From Diplosphaera chodatii (Eukaryota; Chlorophyta; Trebouxiophyceae; Prasiolales; Stichococcaceae): a stretch of 64,000 nucleotides of DNA. The position numbers were made by a program, and so were the translations under genes. Of the stretch, positions 12,701 to 23,452 are shown piece after piece (position 1 is the first letter of the stretch; each line of letters begins with the position of its first letter). The DNA is taken from positions 124,001 through 188,000 of the forward strand of contig JAALGY010000035.1 in the NCBI GenBank assembly GCA_032358165.1, given 5' to 3'. Below the pieces are notes generated by a model. It was given only the letters and a program-made list of their open reading frames with translations, had not been told where the DNA came from and ran no database searches.

Positions 12701-13210
12701 CGCTGCTGTCTGGGATGTGCTGATAAAACCTGCAGCAAGCAGCACAATGAGTTGTGCTTGCTAGGCATGACTTGATAAGAGTAGCAGCTGGCTGCTAGCA
12801 TTGGTATTCGAAGAGCTGGTTGCTGATTGACCGCAAGTCCGGCTGCTAGGTTTGCAAAGGTCAGGCAGGTGATCCCCTTCGCCTTGTATTGCGACCCCAG
12901 CAGTAGAGATATCTGCATTGTCTCACATGTGGTATCGGCCTTTGTGGTAGATGAAACCATTCCCATCATTCGCCCAGCCTTGGCGCGGTGCGACATGGTA
13001 CTCGGGCTGATCGGGGTCCTTAGAGGGATCGGACCCCAGGCTGGCGTGCTGTGTTCGACCTGTCATTTGCCCTCGTGGTCGATCTTGAGCAGCTACAAGA
13101 CGCCGGCGCCTGAGTTGCCGTGTATGCTGCAGGACGTGCAAGCTGCGGCAGCACTGTGCAGCGGTGTGAATGTGACACGCATCACTCGGGGTGAGCAGCT
13201 TCGCTATCAT
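9796..13210 (-). CDS. Glycoside hydrolase family 32 (invertase/beta-fructofuranosidase-like)
   Basis: Predicted to hydrolyse beta-fructosidic bonds such as sucrose. The first visible exon (12927-13210) carries the sucrose-binding box as [19 protein letters not shown]; the Asp of NDxNG is the expected nucleophile, but the family consensus WMNDPNG is changed at two positions. Next come [20 protein letters not shown] and [36 protein letters not shown], the transition-state motif FRDPYV at about 11960-12000, the acid/base motif WECPFF at about 11520, and [20 protein letters not shown]. The C-terminal beta-sandwich includes [15 protein letters not shown] and ends at 9796. All three catalytic carboxylates are present, so an active enzyme is likely. 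No signal peptide is seen in the chosen first exon, which opens [13 protein letters not shown]; a further upstream exon is possible. GH32 is patchily distributed in green algae. Confidence 0.85.
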
Positions 13211-13697
13211 GTAACTGCCAGCATCGCCTGATCATTGGTTGGATGGTCTTATCAAAGATGCAACACAGCAGGTGTTACATGAACTCAAAGAATATCAGCT
13301 GCCGCACGCAACCGTGCTTGTGCGGTGTTGATACAGCTACGTTATGCTATCGTCGACTGGAGCGCGGAAGTGAATGCTGAACTGACCCCAAGGGGGAAAG
13401 GGGACCGGAGTCAGGACAAGGTCGGGTTGAATAATCTTGACTAATGAGGTGCATGGTTGTTCATCATGATCAGCACAGAGAGCTAGGATCTGCTGGCGCA
13501 CGGGGAACTCGACCATATAGGGACCTACATACAGCGGATGTGTGCACTTGCAGCACATGTACATTCAAGCCAAATGTTGCACACGGTGCTGATGCTGAAT
13601 CCAGTGCAAAGTAGAGCATGTCCTATCTTCGCACAGTCAGGATCGTTTGCATTCAGAAAAGGAAGCAAATATGGTACAGGAGGACAACTGCTGCTGC
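13211..13697. other. Intergenic or upstream region of GH32 gene
   Basis: Lies between the tandem minus-strand phosphatase and GH32 genes. It should hold the GH32 promoter and possibly an unrecognised first exon. Confidence 0.4.
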
Positions 13698-15543
13698 CTA
13701 CATCGCATATGTGGTGCGGAAGCCCCAGATGCCGTCCTCCTCCCTTTGGCCCTTCGCCACCAGGGATGCACCCATGGTAGACTCCATCGCCCGTGGAGCT
13801 GGTGCAGAGCTTAATTGCTTCATTGGCGCCGCTGGTGGCGATCTTGCTGCTATCGCTCCGACAGTGTCGTCCTGACCTGCTGCTTCTGTTTGCACCATGC
13901 CGCCAGAGCCACTGAACATGGAGTTCATGGAACCCCAGAGTCCAGGCCGTGCCAGGCTCCTGCCGCCAACCTTGTCAAAGGCAAACATCGCCTGCTGTGG
14001 CCAATACCTATAGACAGGAAAGGCGCTGTCAGCAGTGTGCCGATGCGCATGCAACGAGGGCTTCATGCGAGCTTCCACAAGATCACCTGTTGCTGCTGCA
14101 CATCTCGGGTGTGCATCCTTTCAGCAGCGGCTGTGACTCTGGGGCAATGCTGTACATTGCTGTCGTCTGGATGTGGGCACTAACATTTGCCTCCCTTGTC
14201 ACACAATCCAGCACTATTGGCTGCATGAGCAAACAAGATCCGTCATGGATGTTCTGCAACATGCCACAGCAGGTGCCTTCCATGTTGTTGATGACAGGTA
14301 CAACTCATGCCTCCCTCACCGTGCAATGGTCCGGATTCCAAACATCAAGCATCTGCATCGACCACCAAACATTGAATTGATGATGCTCTGAGTGACGACG
14401 GCTGCTGGTGTACGTATTGCTGCCACGCAATGTAAACAAGCTTACCTGATCAACAGTCCAATGCAGCCAGCGCATCAGGAAAATGCGGAGAGCAAGGCCA
14501 TGAGTGATAACTATTAGGATGGTGTCAGCAGGGAACCTGCCTGCACCATATCAAGCGGTCAGCTCTGCATAACCTGTAGAAGACTTGCAAACGATGAACA
14601 CGGCTGACGTCTTGAGGTCTGCCAAGGTACCCGCATCGATGTCTCGAACAAGATGGTCCTCAAAGATGGTCATTCGATCGTACACATCTGTTGCAGCACA
14701 CAGGTGCCAGTCAAACCGCAAAGCTGTTGAGGGTACTCCTGTATTCAGAGCGTCGTATCAAAGCTCTGTGACAAACCTGCGCCACTCTCTCCGTTTGGAA
14801 AGCGGTAGAAGAATCTGCAGACGCAGGACATGACACATTAATATTGCATGTGCATGTGAGAGGAGCGTGCCAACTCAGCTTCAACAGGAGGAGCACCTGC
14901 CAAACCTCAATCGCTCCTGCTTTTCAAACTCCTTCTGTGCTGGAACTTGCCAGTTGCCAAAGTCCTTGATAATGAAACGACGCAGTGACTCAGACCTGCT
15001 TATTCATCAGTTTTTTACATCCTTGTTCGTAATATTGGTGGCAATGCGACCTGCACTCTCATGCATCACCTGCTCCCGCAGCTGGACATCTTCCTGGACA
15101 CCCAGAAGCTCTTCCTCGACATCGAATGCCTTGCGCAGCTTGTCGGACGTCTGGATGGTGCGCCGATATGGGCTGTGGAAACAGAAGACCCTGAATGGCT
15201 CGCCGCCAGCAAGCAGCAGGTCTCTGATTTGTCTGCCAGCATTAAGCGCCTGCTCCTTGCCTTGCTCAGTCTGTCGCAGTAGCACAGCATGTAAAGGACT
15301 TGATCAACTGACAGGCATGTTTACCAACAGCTAGTCGAGACCGGTGTTCTGTGCCCAACCCACCAGCGGCATCTCTGAATCGGGCATGTGCGCATAAGCC
15401 TCTGGCGACACGTTCCCCGTGCTCTCAGCATGGCGAATCAATATGATTTTACGTGGCAGGCTGCGCCTACTGCTCCGGTCATCAGGATGCCTGCACAGCT
15501 GCATGTTGGTCATGCGCCTGTCGTCAAATGTAGGTTCGAGCAA
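13698..15543 (-). CDS. Histidine phosphatase (phosphoglycerate-mutase-like), DET1 type
   Basis: Member of the histidine phosphatase superfamily, closest in layout to the fungal/plant broad-range acid phosphatases of the DET1 group. The first exon carries the catalytic-His motif as PRKIILIRHAESTGN (RHA instead of the usual RHG) followed by MPDSEMPLVGWAQ. The second has TEQGKEQALNAGRQI and FCFHSPYRRTIQTSDKLRKA. Further exons give DFGNWQVPAQKEFEKQER (about 14930), the second catalytic His in VITHGLALRIFLMRWLHWT (about 14430), VWNPDHCT (about 14340) and a long C-terminal exon with YRYWPQQAMFAFDKVGG ending at 13698. The C-terminal extension of about 100 residues is Ala/Ser-rich and not part of the catalytic fold. 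The start at 15543 is the first Met of the exon; an upstream exon is possible. The substrate cannot be told from sequence. Confidence 0.85.
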
Positions 15544-16286
15544 CTGAGCAGCCTTTTGACAGTGACATCAAAGCACCTGGGTACCGCCCTATGCACTATC
15601 AAGCCGATGATAGTGCCTATCAGCACTGCTGAAGTAAGTGTGGCCAGGGCTATAACCAGCAGCGGTTGTCTCTGATCTATCTGTGCAGGACAAGCTGCTG
15701 GTTCCATCATTCTGAGCAGCTAGAAGGCATGTGAACGAGCCGTGTCAGCTATATGGTCGATGCTGCACGTTCACTGGTCACTGTTCGCATGAAGCACCTC
15801 TATACCCAGCACCCCAGCTGTAATGCAAGTTCTAACACTCCAGATAGGAAGCAAAGGCGTAACGCGCAATTGCGACCAGTTGGACCGCTGACAAGGACAA
15901 TTGATCGATCACGGGCAGCTCGATCATGAGCGAACTCGGTGCACAATGACTTCTGTTGCTTGCATCGGTCAAACATCTGACATCAGCTGGTACGTGATTA
16001 CCCGTACACTTTTTGCTGTTGCCATGTTTCGTTTGAATCACAATACGCTGTGTGGTGTGTTTGTCCGTTGACGATGAACGGTACATAGCGCACCATACGC
16101 GGCGCGTGTTGCCTCTGTGTGAACCTGCTAATATGGTACTGGTCAACCACAAGTGGGGTGCAGCAGGAGCGACGACCGCCCAGGAAGCTTCGAACTTCAG
16201 CAAACGTTGGCGCAATAGGTTGTCATTGTGCCAAACTCCATCTTGCAGACGACTGGTGAGCTCTAGTACTGAAGATCAGCAACAGG
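15544..16286. promoter_or_regulatory. Divergent intergenic region, phosphatase / GNAT
   Basis: About 740 bp between divergent genes and so expected to hold both promoters. No recognisable element or further gene was found. Confidence 0.4.
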
Positions 16287-17173
16287 ATGGTGGAGTCTAC
16301 TCGGCTATGCATAGCGCTGTTGACGCTACCTCACAACAATTGCATCGCAGATCGTTTGCCAGCGGAACATTATGAGGTGATCTGGTCGCAGGCAGCCCGT
16401 CATGCCACAATTGGCGATGCAACTGCAGCGACGGTGCGGCACGCTGATCAGGGGGATCTGTTGGGCGTGGTCGCCATTGCTGCAGCCTGCGATCTTGACT
16501 GGACAGCGAAATCCCTGCAGGTGATCAAGACGTTGCCGGTAATCAGAAAGTTGCCCTGACCGCCTGTGGGGCATGCACGCACCAAATGGCATGCCTGCAG
16601 CTGTATGCGGGTGACAGATACATCGCTGGTGCTTTGGTTGCAGAAAGAGGTCGAAAGACACTGCGCGAAAGTGCTGGTGGTTGACAGCGATGACACCATT
16701 GCTGCAATGCTGGTTGCATGGCTTATTGCTGACGAGGTAGGTTGCATGATAGCATTTGATATACCCGGCTGAAGGTGCAGCAATCAGATGGTTGATTTGC
16801 TCTGCATTGACGTCTGGCAGGTGCAGATACTAGAAGTTGCAGTGCTTCCGCAGTTTCGACGGAGGGGTCTTGCAACACTGCTTCTGTGTGCGCTCCTGCA
16901 ACCCAGGTCTGCCACTTGGATGATGCCGTCACCTGAAGTAATGTCTGCGCACACTGCTCGACCTTGCACCCAAATACAAACAGAACACAAACAGGAGATG
17001 CTGTGTGCAGATGTACTGACAGCGCTGGCGGGTCTGCCTGGCTGGAAGTACGTGCAAGCAACCATGGCGCTGTTGCACTGTATGAGACGTTAGACTTTGA
17101 GCGACGGGCGACACGGCGTGACTACTACGCTGATGGCGAGGATGCCATCATCATGTGCAAAGATCTGGCTTGA
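16287..17173 (+). CDS. GNAT N-acetyltransferase, RimI-like
   Basis: Predicted protein or peptide N-terminal acetyltransferase. Exons 16287-16520, 16644-16736, 16821-16906 and 17023-17173 join in frame to 187 residues, with TGA at 17171-17173. The fold is visible: N-terminal VRHADQGDLLGVVAIAAACD and DWTAKSLQ, beta strands VLVVDSDDTIAAMLVAWLIA, then motif A ILEVAVLPQFRRRGLATLLL, where the R/Q-x-x-G-x-G/A-like RRRGLA loop binds acetyl-CoA. Motif B is LEVRASNHGAVALYETLDF with the YETLDF turn typical of RimI, followed by a C-terminal strand DAIIMCKDL. The pattern is that of the RimI/NAA-type family rather than small-molecule GNATs; the substrate is inferred. The ATG at 16287 starts a clean phase-0 first exon. 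The gene converges on the next minus-strand gene. Confidence 0.88.
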
Positions 17174-17338
17174 GCCGCTTCGAGCAGCAAGCACCGCTGC
17201 TGATGGCTCGATGGAGCTGTTCCAATGGCGCATGGTCCATCATGCTGCTGCAGTGCCCGCGGCGCTTCCCTACGTCTGCTCGACAACCGCCTGCACATTC
17301 CGGTTCAGGGTATACTTCTGCCTCGAGGTTGCCAGCAG

Positions 17339-18531
17339 TCATGGCATGTTTGGCAGCTGTGCATCAGGCAGCCACTCAGGCGATATTTTGCTTGATTGAC
17401 ACTGGGACAGCCTGTAGTGACACACCGTGTCGATGCGCTGCAGAACACTTCGAGGTGCCAGCATCAACAGCAATGACAGCGCCAAGGCCAGCAGCCGCAG
17501 CAGCCGTGCATGAAGCAATGACGCTGCTGGAGCTGGAGCAGCAGTTGCAACGCCCCTGTCTTCATTGTTGCCGTCAGAGCAGCTGCTGCTGCTGTCATCA
17601 AGTCTGCACCTGGCATCAGCAGCATACACCTCTTCAGGCGGCGGCATACGAACCTGTACCTCGTACTGCTGCAGCTGTGCTGGTGCGTGCATTGCCCGCT
17701 GACCATCAGCTGCTGCTGCATCAGCTCCTACACTAGGTGCCTCAGCAGTGGCAGCTGTAGCTGAAATGTCTGCTGCCTCTGCGCTGCAGGAGTCTGGCGG
17801 CAGTGCATGCCTCAGGCGGAAGCCGGCCGGCTGAGCAGAGCACACGGCATTGCACAGGAAGCATATCGCATAGGCGCCGGGCGGCACGTGCTCTAGGTCC
17901 AGGGTGTTGGCAGCAGGCAGCATTGCGGCATGTGTCGTTTTCGTTGGGGTGTAGCTGCTGTTACTCCGGCCAAGCGGCTGCACAAACACACGGATTGTGC
18001 AGTCGCAGCCCTGCGACCGGGATCAACCCCTCTTGCAGCATGGATGAACCAGTTCGTGGTGTCTGCTTGTTGTGATGTACTGAATGTAATGCATGACGAA
18101 ACAGGTGCTAGTAGCAGATGACAGGTCACCTTCCAGTTGGTGATATCACTGACGGTTTGATTGGCGGTGTCACGGAGCTGAGCATTCAGCACGATGAAGG
18201 ACGAGGTCGAGGTGATCAGCAGTGGCAAGTTGCTGGTGGGTACTGAGCCGCAGGTTGTTGGCGCGTAGCTCAACTCCTCGCGACCGGACATGTTTTGCCC
18301 CTGCACGCCTGCAGCTTCGACAGCGTGCCCGTGTTCTTGATTACTGGGTTTGCTGCCATCTGCACCATGAGTAGCTGGTGGAGAGCTGTCAATTGGCACG
18401 GCGGCCGCGGCGGCTAGTTCATGTGTGTCATGAGCTTCTATGCCCAAAAGAATTAGCCCAGGAACAAGCAGCAACAGCAGCAGTATATGCGAGAGCGAGC
18501 TGCTGATGATTTGTTGTTGGAGATGCTGCAT
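17339..18531 (-). CDS. Putative secreted/type I membrane protein, unknown
   Basis: Two-exon model: exon 1 from ATG 18531 to a donor at about 18135 (DITNWK), exon 2 from an acceptor at about 18010 (GCDCTIRVFVQPLGRS) to the stop at 17339. The N-terminus MQHLQQQIISSSL is followed by HILLLLLLVPGLILLGIEA, a good signal sequence or anchor. The luminal part is rich in Ala/Ser/Thr with Asn-x-Thr/Ser sequons (NQT, NSS). A second hydrophobic stretch near the C-terminus, RLLRLLALALSLLLMLA, could be a membrane anchor. No known domain was recognised. The start codon overlaps that of the opposite-strand gene at 18530, so at least one of the two starts is doubtful. Confidence 0.4.
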
Positions 18532-19611
18532 GCTGCGTTGCTTCGTGCTGCTTCTGCTGCAAGTCAGCTGTTTTCTAGCTCTGCATGCAGCGACAGAGGC
18601 CTGTCAAACATCGTGGACTACCGACGACGTTTGCCTGGTGTGTGTCAAGATGGTTTGTGTCGTTAAAGCTTCCTCAACTTGCATGATGTGGCACCAACAG
18701 TTGGAAGCAGATCTGCATGCAGCCGACGGAGATTTCGTCTCCATGGACAGTTGTCCAACCACACGCACTGCACTCGGCAGCTGCGACGACAGCGTCTGGC
18801 AAATCAATGGGATGTGGCAACAGAGGCCGCTTGTTAATCCGCCATATATATCAGGTGTCACGAACACAATACACCGCTTGATCCGTGCTGATTAGGAAGG
18901 CAGCAGGTCGCACCTACGCCAGCTTGTGGCAGCATAACTATGGTGAGCTGCATGCACATACAGTCCTCAGGCCAGCACTCTTCGGCAGGTGGCAGACTGA
19001 GTTGAATGATATCATAGTTTCAAGGAGGGCGGCAGGGCATGGCTGCTGCAATGCCGGACTGTATATGCATCCAGATTTGCTGCAGCAGTGCGGCCGTAGC
19101 CTACAAGTGCCTTCTATGCGAGTCTGCACAGCGTCACTCCGACCATGGTTATCATGCAGTTGGCATGGCTGGGGGGGAAACGAAGGCACAACAGACTGAA
19201 GGCGGCTGCAAACAGCAGAGCAGCCAGAATGGGCATCAGCGGTGGTGATGGCGGCGGCAGAATGCCTGCGCCACTGCGGCTGAGCTCGTGGCTGCAAGAG
19301 GACCGGAACCAGGTTGTGCAGCTGGGTGCTCGTCGCAGTCCATTGCAATGCATTCTGATCTTCAGTAGTGTGCACATGTCTGGAAAATCTTGCTGTACAG
19401 GTGTGATGCACAGGAGCCAATGCTTGACGAACGCAACCTAGTGTATGCCTTCCCAGTCACTCAAGACCTCCATGTAACTTCGAATGGTGCTCCGCAGGAC
19501 GATGGGTGGACTGATGTAGGGCATGACGGTCATGGGTCGCAGGCGCTGCTGAGCCGTGCATCTGCCACATCCGACTCGTACTACGACCAAGGTGTGCTTA
19601 AGATCTTTTGA
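18530..19611 (+). CDS. Putative secreted Cys-rich protein, unknown
   Basis: From ATG 18530 the frame reads MLRCFVLLLLQVSCFLALHA, a plausible signal peptide, then a Cys-containing stretch (EACQTSWTTDDVCLVCVK, ASSTCMMWHQQLEADLH, SMDSCPTTRTALGSC, DDSVWQINGM). A last exon after an acceptor at about 19411 gives EPMLDERNLVYAFPVTQDLH and ends DSYYDQGVLKIF with TGA at 19611. Middle exons could not be fixed. No family was recognised; the Cys spacing suggests an extracellular domain. Leucine-rich CTG codons read as Gln-rich CAG on the other strand, so one of this overlapping pair may be a shadow near the start. Confidence 0.35.
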
Positions 19612-21082
19612 AGAGGATACTGTTGCACCGGCGCTCACATATATGGCAGCTGCAAACCTCATGCGCATGTATCTATATGTGCATATGAGGTTTTATTACC
19701 GCTGACTGGACAATAGTCAGGGTTCCACTAGGTGGTTGGCTACACGTGCAAGTGTGCACGCACTTACAGGTGATGACAAGGAAATTGTTGAGGATGGGGC
19801 AGCGAAACAGCAAAGCTTAGGGAGTTGCGCAGCAGCCTAAAGCAAACTGGCACCTCGGCATACATCTCAGTGGGTGAGCGGCCCTGCATGAAGCATGCTA
19901 GTGTTGGGAGGACCGCCACTGTTGTGTGCAAGATTGGGCCGCAGCCTGACAATGCTGCGCATGCAGACATCTGCAAATGATTGGGTGCAGATGAAGAGCG
20001 GCTAGATAGTCTGCAATGAGGTCATTGGCCAATGACTGGTGAATGCATGCAGGTGGTGGCAGCAAAGCAGGTGGCAAGGTGGGCGGCAAGCGGTACCGCA
20101 GCAATGTCACTGCACCACTGGCGTCGCTCGACCAGCGGGCCATCACGCTGTGATCACAAACTAGAATGACAAGATACCGCGCCAGGCTCTCAGCATGCAT
20201 GCTGAATGCCCGGCGCATATGCTCTCTGGCATGCACTACCAGCCAGCTGCACTGCAAGGTGGCAACAAGACAGCTTGCAAATCGATGAGCCAGACAGCAT
20301 CAGTCTCTACACGCTGAGGGACATGCATGAAGATAGCCCAATCTGAGGTTTGGCTGCGGCTTGTAGCTGAGCAGTTTTGCCAAAGCAGAGCCAGCATTTG
20401 CTGTCCTGGACCTGCTCATGCTCAGTCCATACACCATGTGACATGTGCTCCAAATTCACGATTTCTGACGATCGTGCAGCTGCACGGGCGGGGTGTTGCT
20501 GCAGCGGTAGATTATTGCACGGAAGATGCAGCGTTGTTGTCCTCTTGAAATGCCGCCGCTGATAGTTTTAGCTATGCACTGCTCCCACCTTCTGGTAGGT
20601 GTCCACAGCAATCTCATGGTGCCAGATATGTAAGCACAGTAAGGTCTGCAAGCTGCGTGCACAAGGTCAGTTGGTTGCAGCAAGCACTGGAGCCTGATCA
20701 CACCACGAGACAGGTTTCATGTATGAAAGTGTCACTGGTCTGCCTGGCCTTGAAATTGCGCAGATTCGATCCAGCTGTTGCCAGCCATCAGCACTAACCA
20801 GTGAAATTGTGCGGCTGGTCCTGAGGCACTTGAGCCTAGTTGCTGTTGCAGGCGGGAGACACTGTGCTTGTGTCGCTGTATGTTCTTCCCAAGCAAGGGC
20901 AGTGCTTGCTGCAGGTGATCAGCGGCACTGAGGACTCCCCACACACTTGACCACACTCGAAGCCACCGCCGTCCGCCCATTGCAGAGGGCTGTGCACCAT
21001 CCTGCCGTTCTCTGTTGCTGGCTATGTCGGTTGCTGCTGCCATTGGGCTGAGTCGGCCGCCACAGCTCTTCCCTCGGAGTTC
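19612..21082. other. Unresolved stretch
   Basis: Several short frames on both strands, for example HMRRAFSMHAESLARYLVI on the minus strand near 20200, but no set of exons could be joined with splice and domain support. It may hold 3' exons of the zinc-ribbon gene that follows on the minus strand. Confidence 0.3.
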
Positions 21083-22321
21083 TTAGAAAGCCAATTTGCT
21101 GCGGCAACCATACTGGTGTGTGGGGGGCCTCAGCCCTGCTGCGCTGTCAGGACCGACTGCTGCAAGGCTGCCTCGCCTGGCTGGCCACAGGAGCCTGCTC
21201 CAGGTCTGATCCATGTGTTGGCCCATGCGACCGAGAACACGATGCTCCTTCACTGTCTGCAGCAACCCACCTTGATCCTTTTGGCGTTCACGTCGTTTTA
21301 GTCGAAGCTTCAAGCGACAAGCCTTGCACTCGGGCTCTAACCCGTCCGCAGTCCGGTGATGAGCAGAGTATTCCCCAGAGGGCTTGACCTACATGCACAA
21401 CATAAGCTGTGTTGTCGCAACACAGATAGTCGGGAGTCGTATCCCTCTGACCTGCTTGCAGACAGCCATTACAGGAAAGGAGGGAACAACATCAGCAGAG
21501 CGGTGCTGACTCACTGCCCCACAGGCTGTACATCGCTTCGCTGGAGGAACTGCAGATTGTGGGGGCGCCAGCCTGCTGTTTCGGCTTCATATTTGGATAT
21601 CCTTTCACAGTCGTGGCAATGGCTGTCTAGCCCATCTTTGCTTTTCATACGACGCCTGAAGCATCCTGCATCTTTGACCTACAGCAGAGGACATCCGATG
21701 CTCGAGCGCTGCATCGTGCTGGTCTGCGGTCTGCCCACATCCGATCGTTAAAGCATACGAAAACCATGGAAAGTACAACTGCACACGGTATATCGGGTAC
21801 TGACGCGTCCTTCTGTACTGGCCGCTGCAAACAGACGAGCAGGTTGAGTACAGGCACACCTCGCGACATCTTGCACAGGTCTTCTCGGCAGGCAGAGTTG
21901 AGATGAAAGCTGGCTCACGTGCAGCGTCTGCCTCTGATACACATGCCCTGCAACAATTTGCCAGCCAACACCGTCACATACCGGTGCAGCCTACTATATG
22001 AGCTTGCCTATTTTTGTGCTGTACGAGCATGGGGTTGCCATGAGCATGCAATCGTAATGTGCCTGACCGTCACATAAGCATGCATCGCCCCATGAACACA
22101 GTGAGATCGCATGGACAGCGATGACATAAGTGTGACGGCTCCAGAAGAATGTACATAGACAATGCGGCTATGCTGTCAATATTTCACCTGCATATGTATC
22201 GCCGGCCGGAGGCATTGCTGTGCTGTAGGGCAAAGAAGTTGGCACGCAGCTGCAGCTTGCAGCGTCTACACTCCTGCGGCTCCTGGGTCGGCGTACGGCC
22301 AGAGGTGGACCTCTTGGACAT
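21083..22321 (-). CDS. Triple CxxC...CxxC zinc-ribbon-module protein
   Basis: Probable nucleic-acid-binding zinc protein. Starts at ATG 22321 (MSKRSTSGRTPTQEPQECRR). Exons 22188-22321, 21860-21947, a 20-nt microexon 21759-21778, then 21515-21655 and 21083-21388. Module 1: ECRRCKLQLRANFFALQHSN, ending RRYICRACV. Module 2: KTCARCRELYFPWFSRRMKS, ending DGLDSHCHDC. Module 3: KRCTACGAVKPSGEYSAHHR, ending ADGLEPECKACRLKLRLKRR. The repeated pattern Cx2C-n-KDGL-n-Cx2C resembles the N-terminal zinc ribbon seen before HNH-type endonucleases and in plant/algal multi-ribbon proteins, but no HNH core was found. A basic tail (RLKLRLKRRERQKDQ) follows module 3. The 21515-21655 segment contains a frame discontinuity (see findings). 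The 3' end is uncertain. Confidence 0.6.
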
Positions 22322-22643
22322 GATGTGCCTGCAGTGTACAAGTCAAGTATCACCGAAGCAGGCCGACGCACTATATGAAGCCCAGTCCACAAGCATGTGG
22401 GACACGCGCTAACAGATGCACCAAGCCTTGCAAAGTTTTGGTATGAACTACGCATGCTCGGATGTGGTTATGATGATGGACGGAACAACATGAGCTGGTG
22501 TAAGTTGTGCATGCAAAGTCTAATGTTGACATGCAGGATGCAGGATGGTGCCCAAGCTTGATGCTGTGCGCAATGGCACATCTCTGTCTGTTGAGCTGTC
22601 CACTGACATGCATCCGTGACAAAGCAACTTGCACTGCCTGATA
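22322..22643. promoter_or_regulatory. Intergenic between tandem zinc-ribbon genes
   Basis: About 320 bp upstream of the triple zinc-ribbon gene. No specific element was recognised; the promoter for 21083-22321 is expected here. Confidence 0.35.
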
Positions 22644-23452
22644 TCACCTGGTGTGCGTTGGCCTTCGTTCAGCGTTCACCTCCGCGCGGCAGGCAAAGCA
22701 CAGCGGCATTCGACCATCTGGCGATGCCTTCATGAAGGGAAACAGCCGCAGCGGGTATGTAGCATTGCAGTGCTGGCAACGCTTCTTGCCTTTGCCTTTG
22801 CCACCCTTGGCGGGCTGTGGACTTGGCTGCTCAGGACTGGCGGCTGGCTCCATGTCTGCCGCTGTTGGTGCTGTCGCTGGTGATCGAGAGAGGGCCGCTG
22901 GACCGACCTTTGAAGAGTCGCCATCAGCTTCCATGCGGCTCTGCAGACAGGTGTGCGCATGACATGTCATGCCAGCAGATTTTGACGGGCCTGATGCTGC
23001 AAGTATCATGCTGGCCACTGATCCGTGGTGATACAGCCGAGTTGCTGCTTGGAAGGTCGGATGCTTGCCTTGATGGTGGCAGCATGCCTGGCCACTGCCC
23101 TCTTGCGTTTCTTGCTCACATGGCTGTTGCGGAAGGCACTGCGGCGCTGCCTCTTGTCCACATGCAGCCGGGCCCGCTGGTTTATGCGCCGCTGATGACA
23201 GCAATGCAAGAAGAACTTTCGCTGCGGCAGAGCGCCACCTCCCCGCTTGACCGCCGCAAAGCAGCGCTTACAGTGTGTGGCCCGCCGCCCACGCGCTGCT
23301 GATGTGATGCGTGGCATTGTTGCCGGGGGTTGAACCGCCAGGCTATTCCCTGCAGGGTAGGCAGGCATTCGTTGCTTCCTGTGTTCATGCCACACTGCTG
23401 CAGCTGCAGTGCTGATGCTTTGTGGTTGCTGGCAAACAGACGGTGCCAACAT
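22644..23452 (-). CDS. Second zinc-ribbon-module protein, partial model
   Basis: A minus-strand frame from about 23452 encodes a module beginning ATHCKRCFAAVKRGGG followed by Cys, His and many Lys/Arg (RARLHVDKRQRRSAFRNSHV, KKRKRAVARHAATIK). A later exon encodes MEADGDSSKVGPAALSRSP, a Pro/Ala-rich linker, then KRCQHCNATYPLRLFPFMK and ASPDGRMPLCFACRAEVN, ending at the stop at 22644. The second module has the same Cx2C-n-DG-n-Cx2C layout as the neighbouring gene, so the two are likely tandem duplicates. The true start, possible further exons up to about 23600 and the intron border near 23000 are not fixed. Confidence 0.45.

Noticed and set aside
21083..21388. Full HNH endonuclease call for the zinc-ribbon gene
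   Set aside because: Only the CxxC ribbons are visible; the His-Asn-His catalytic core was not found.
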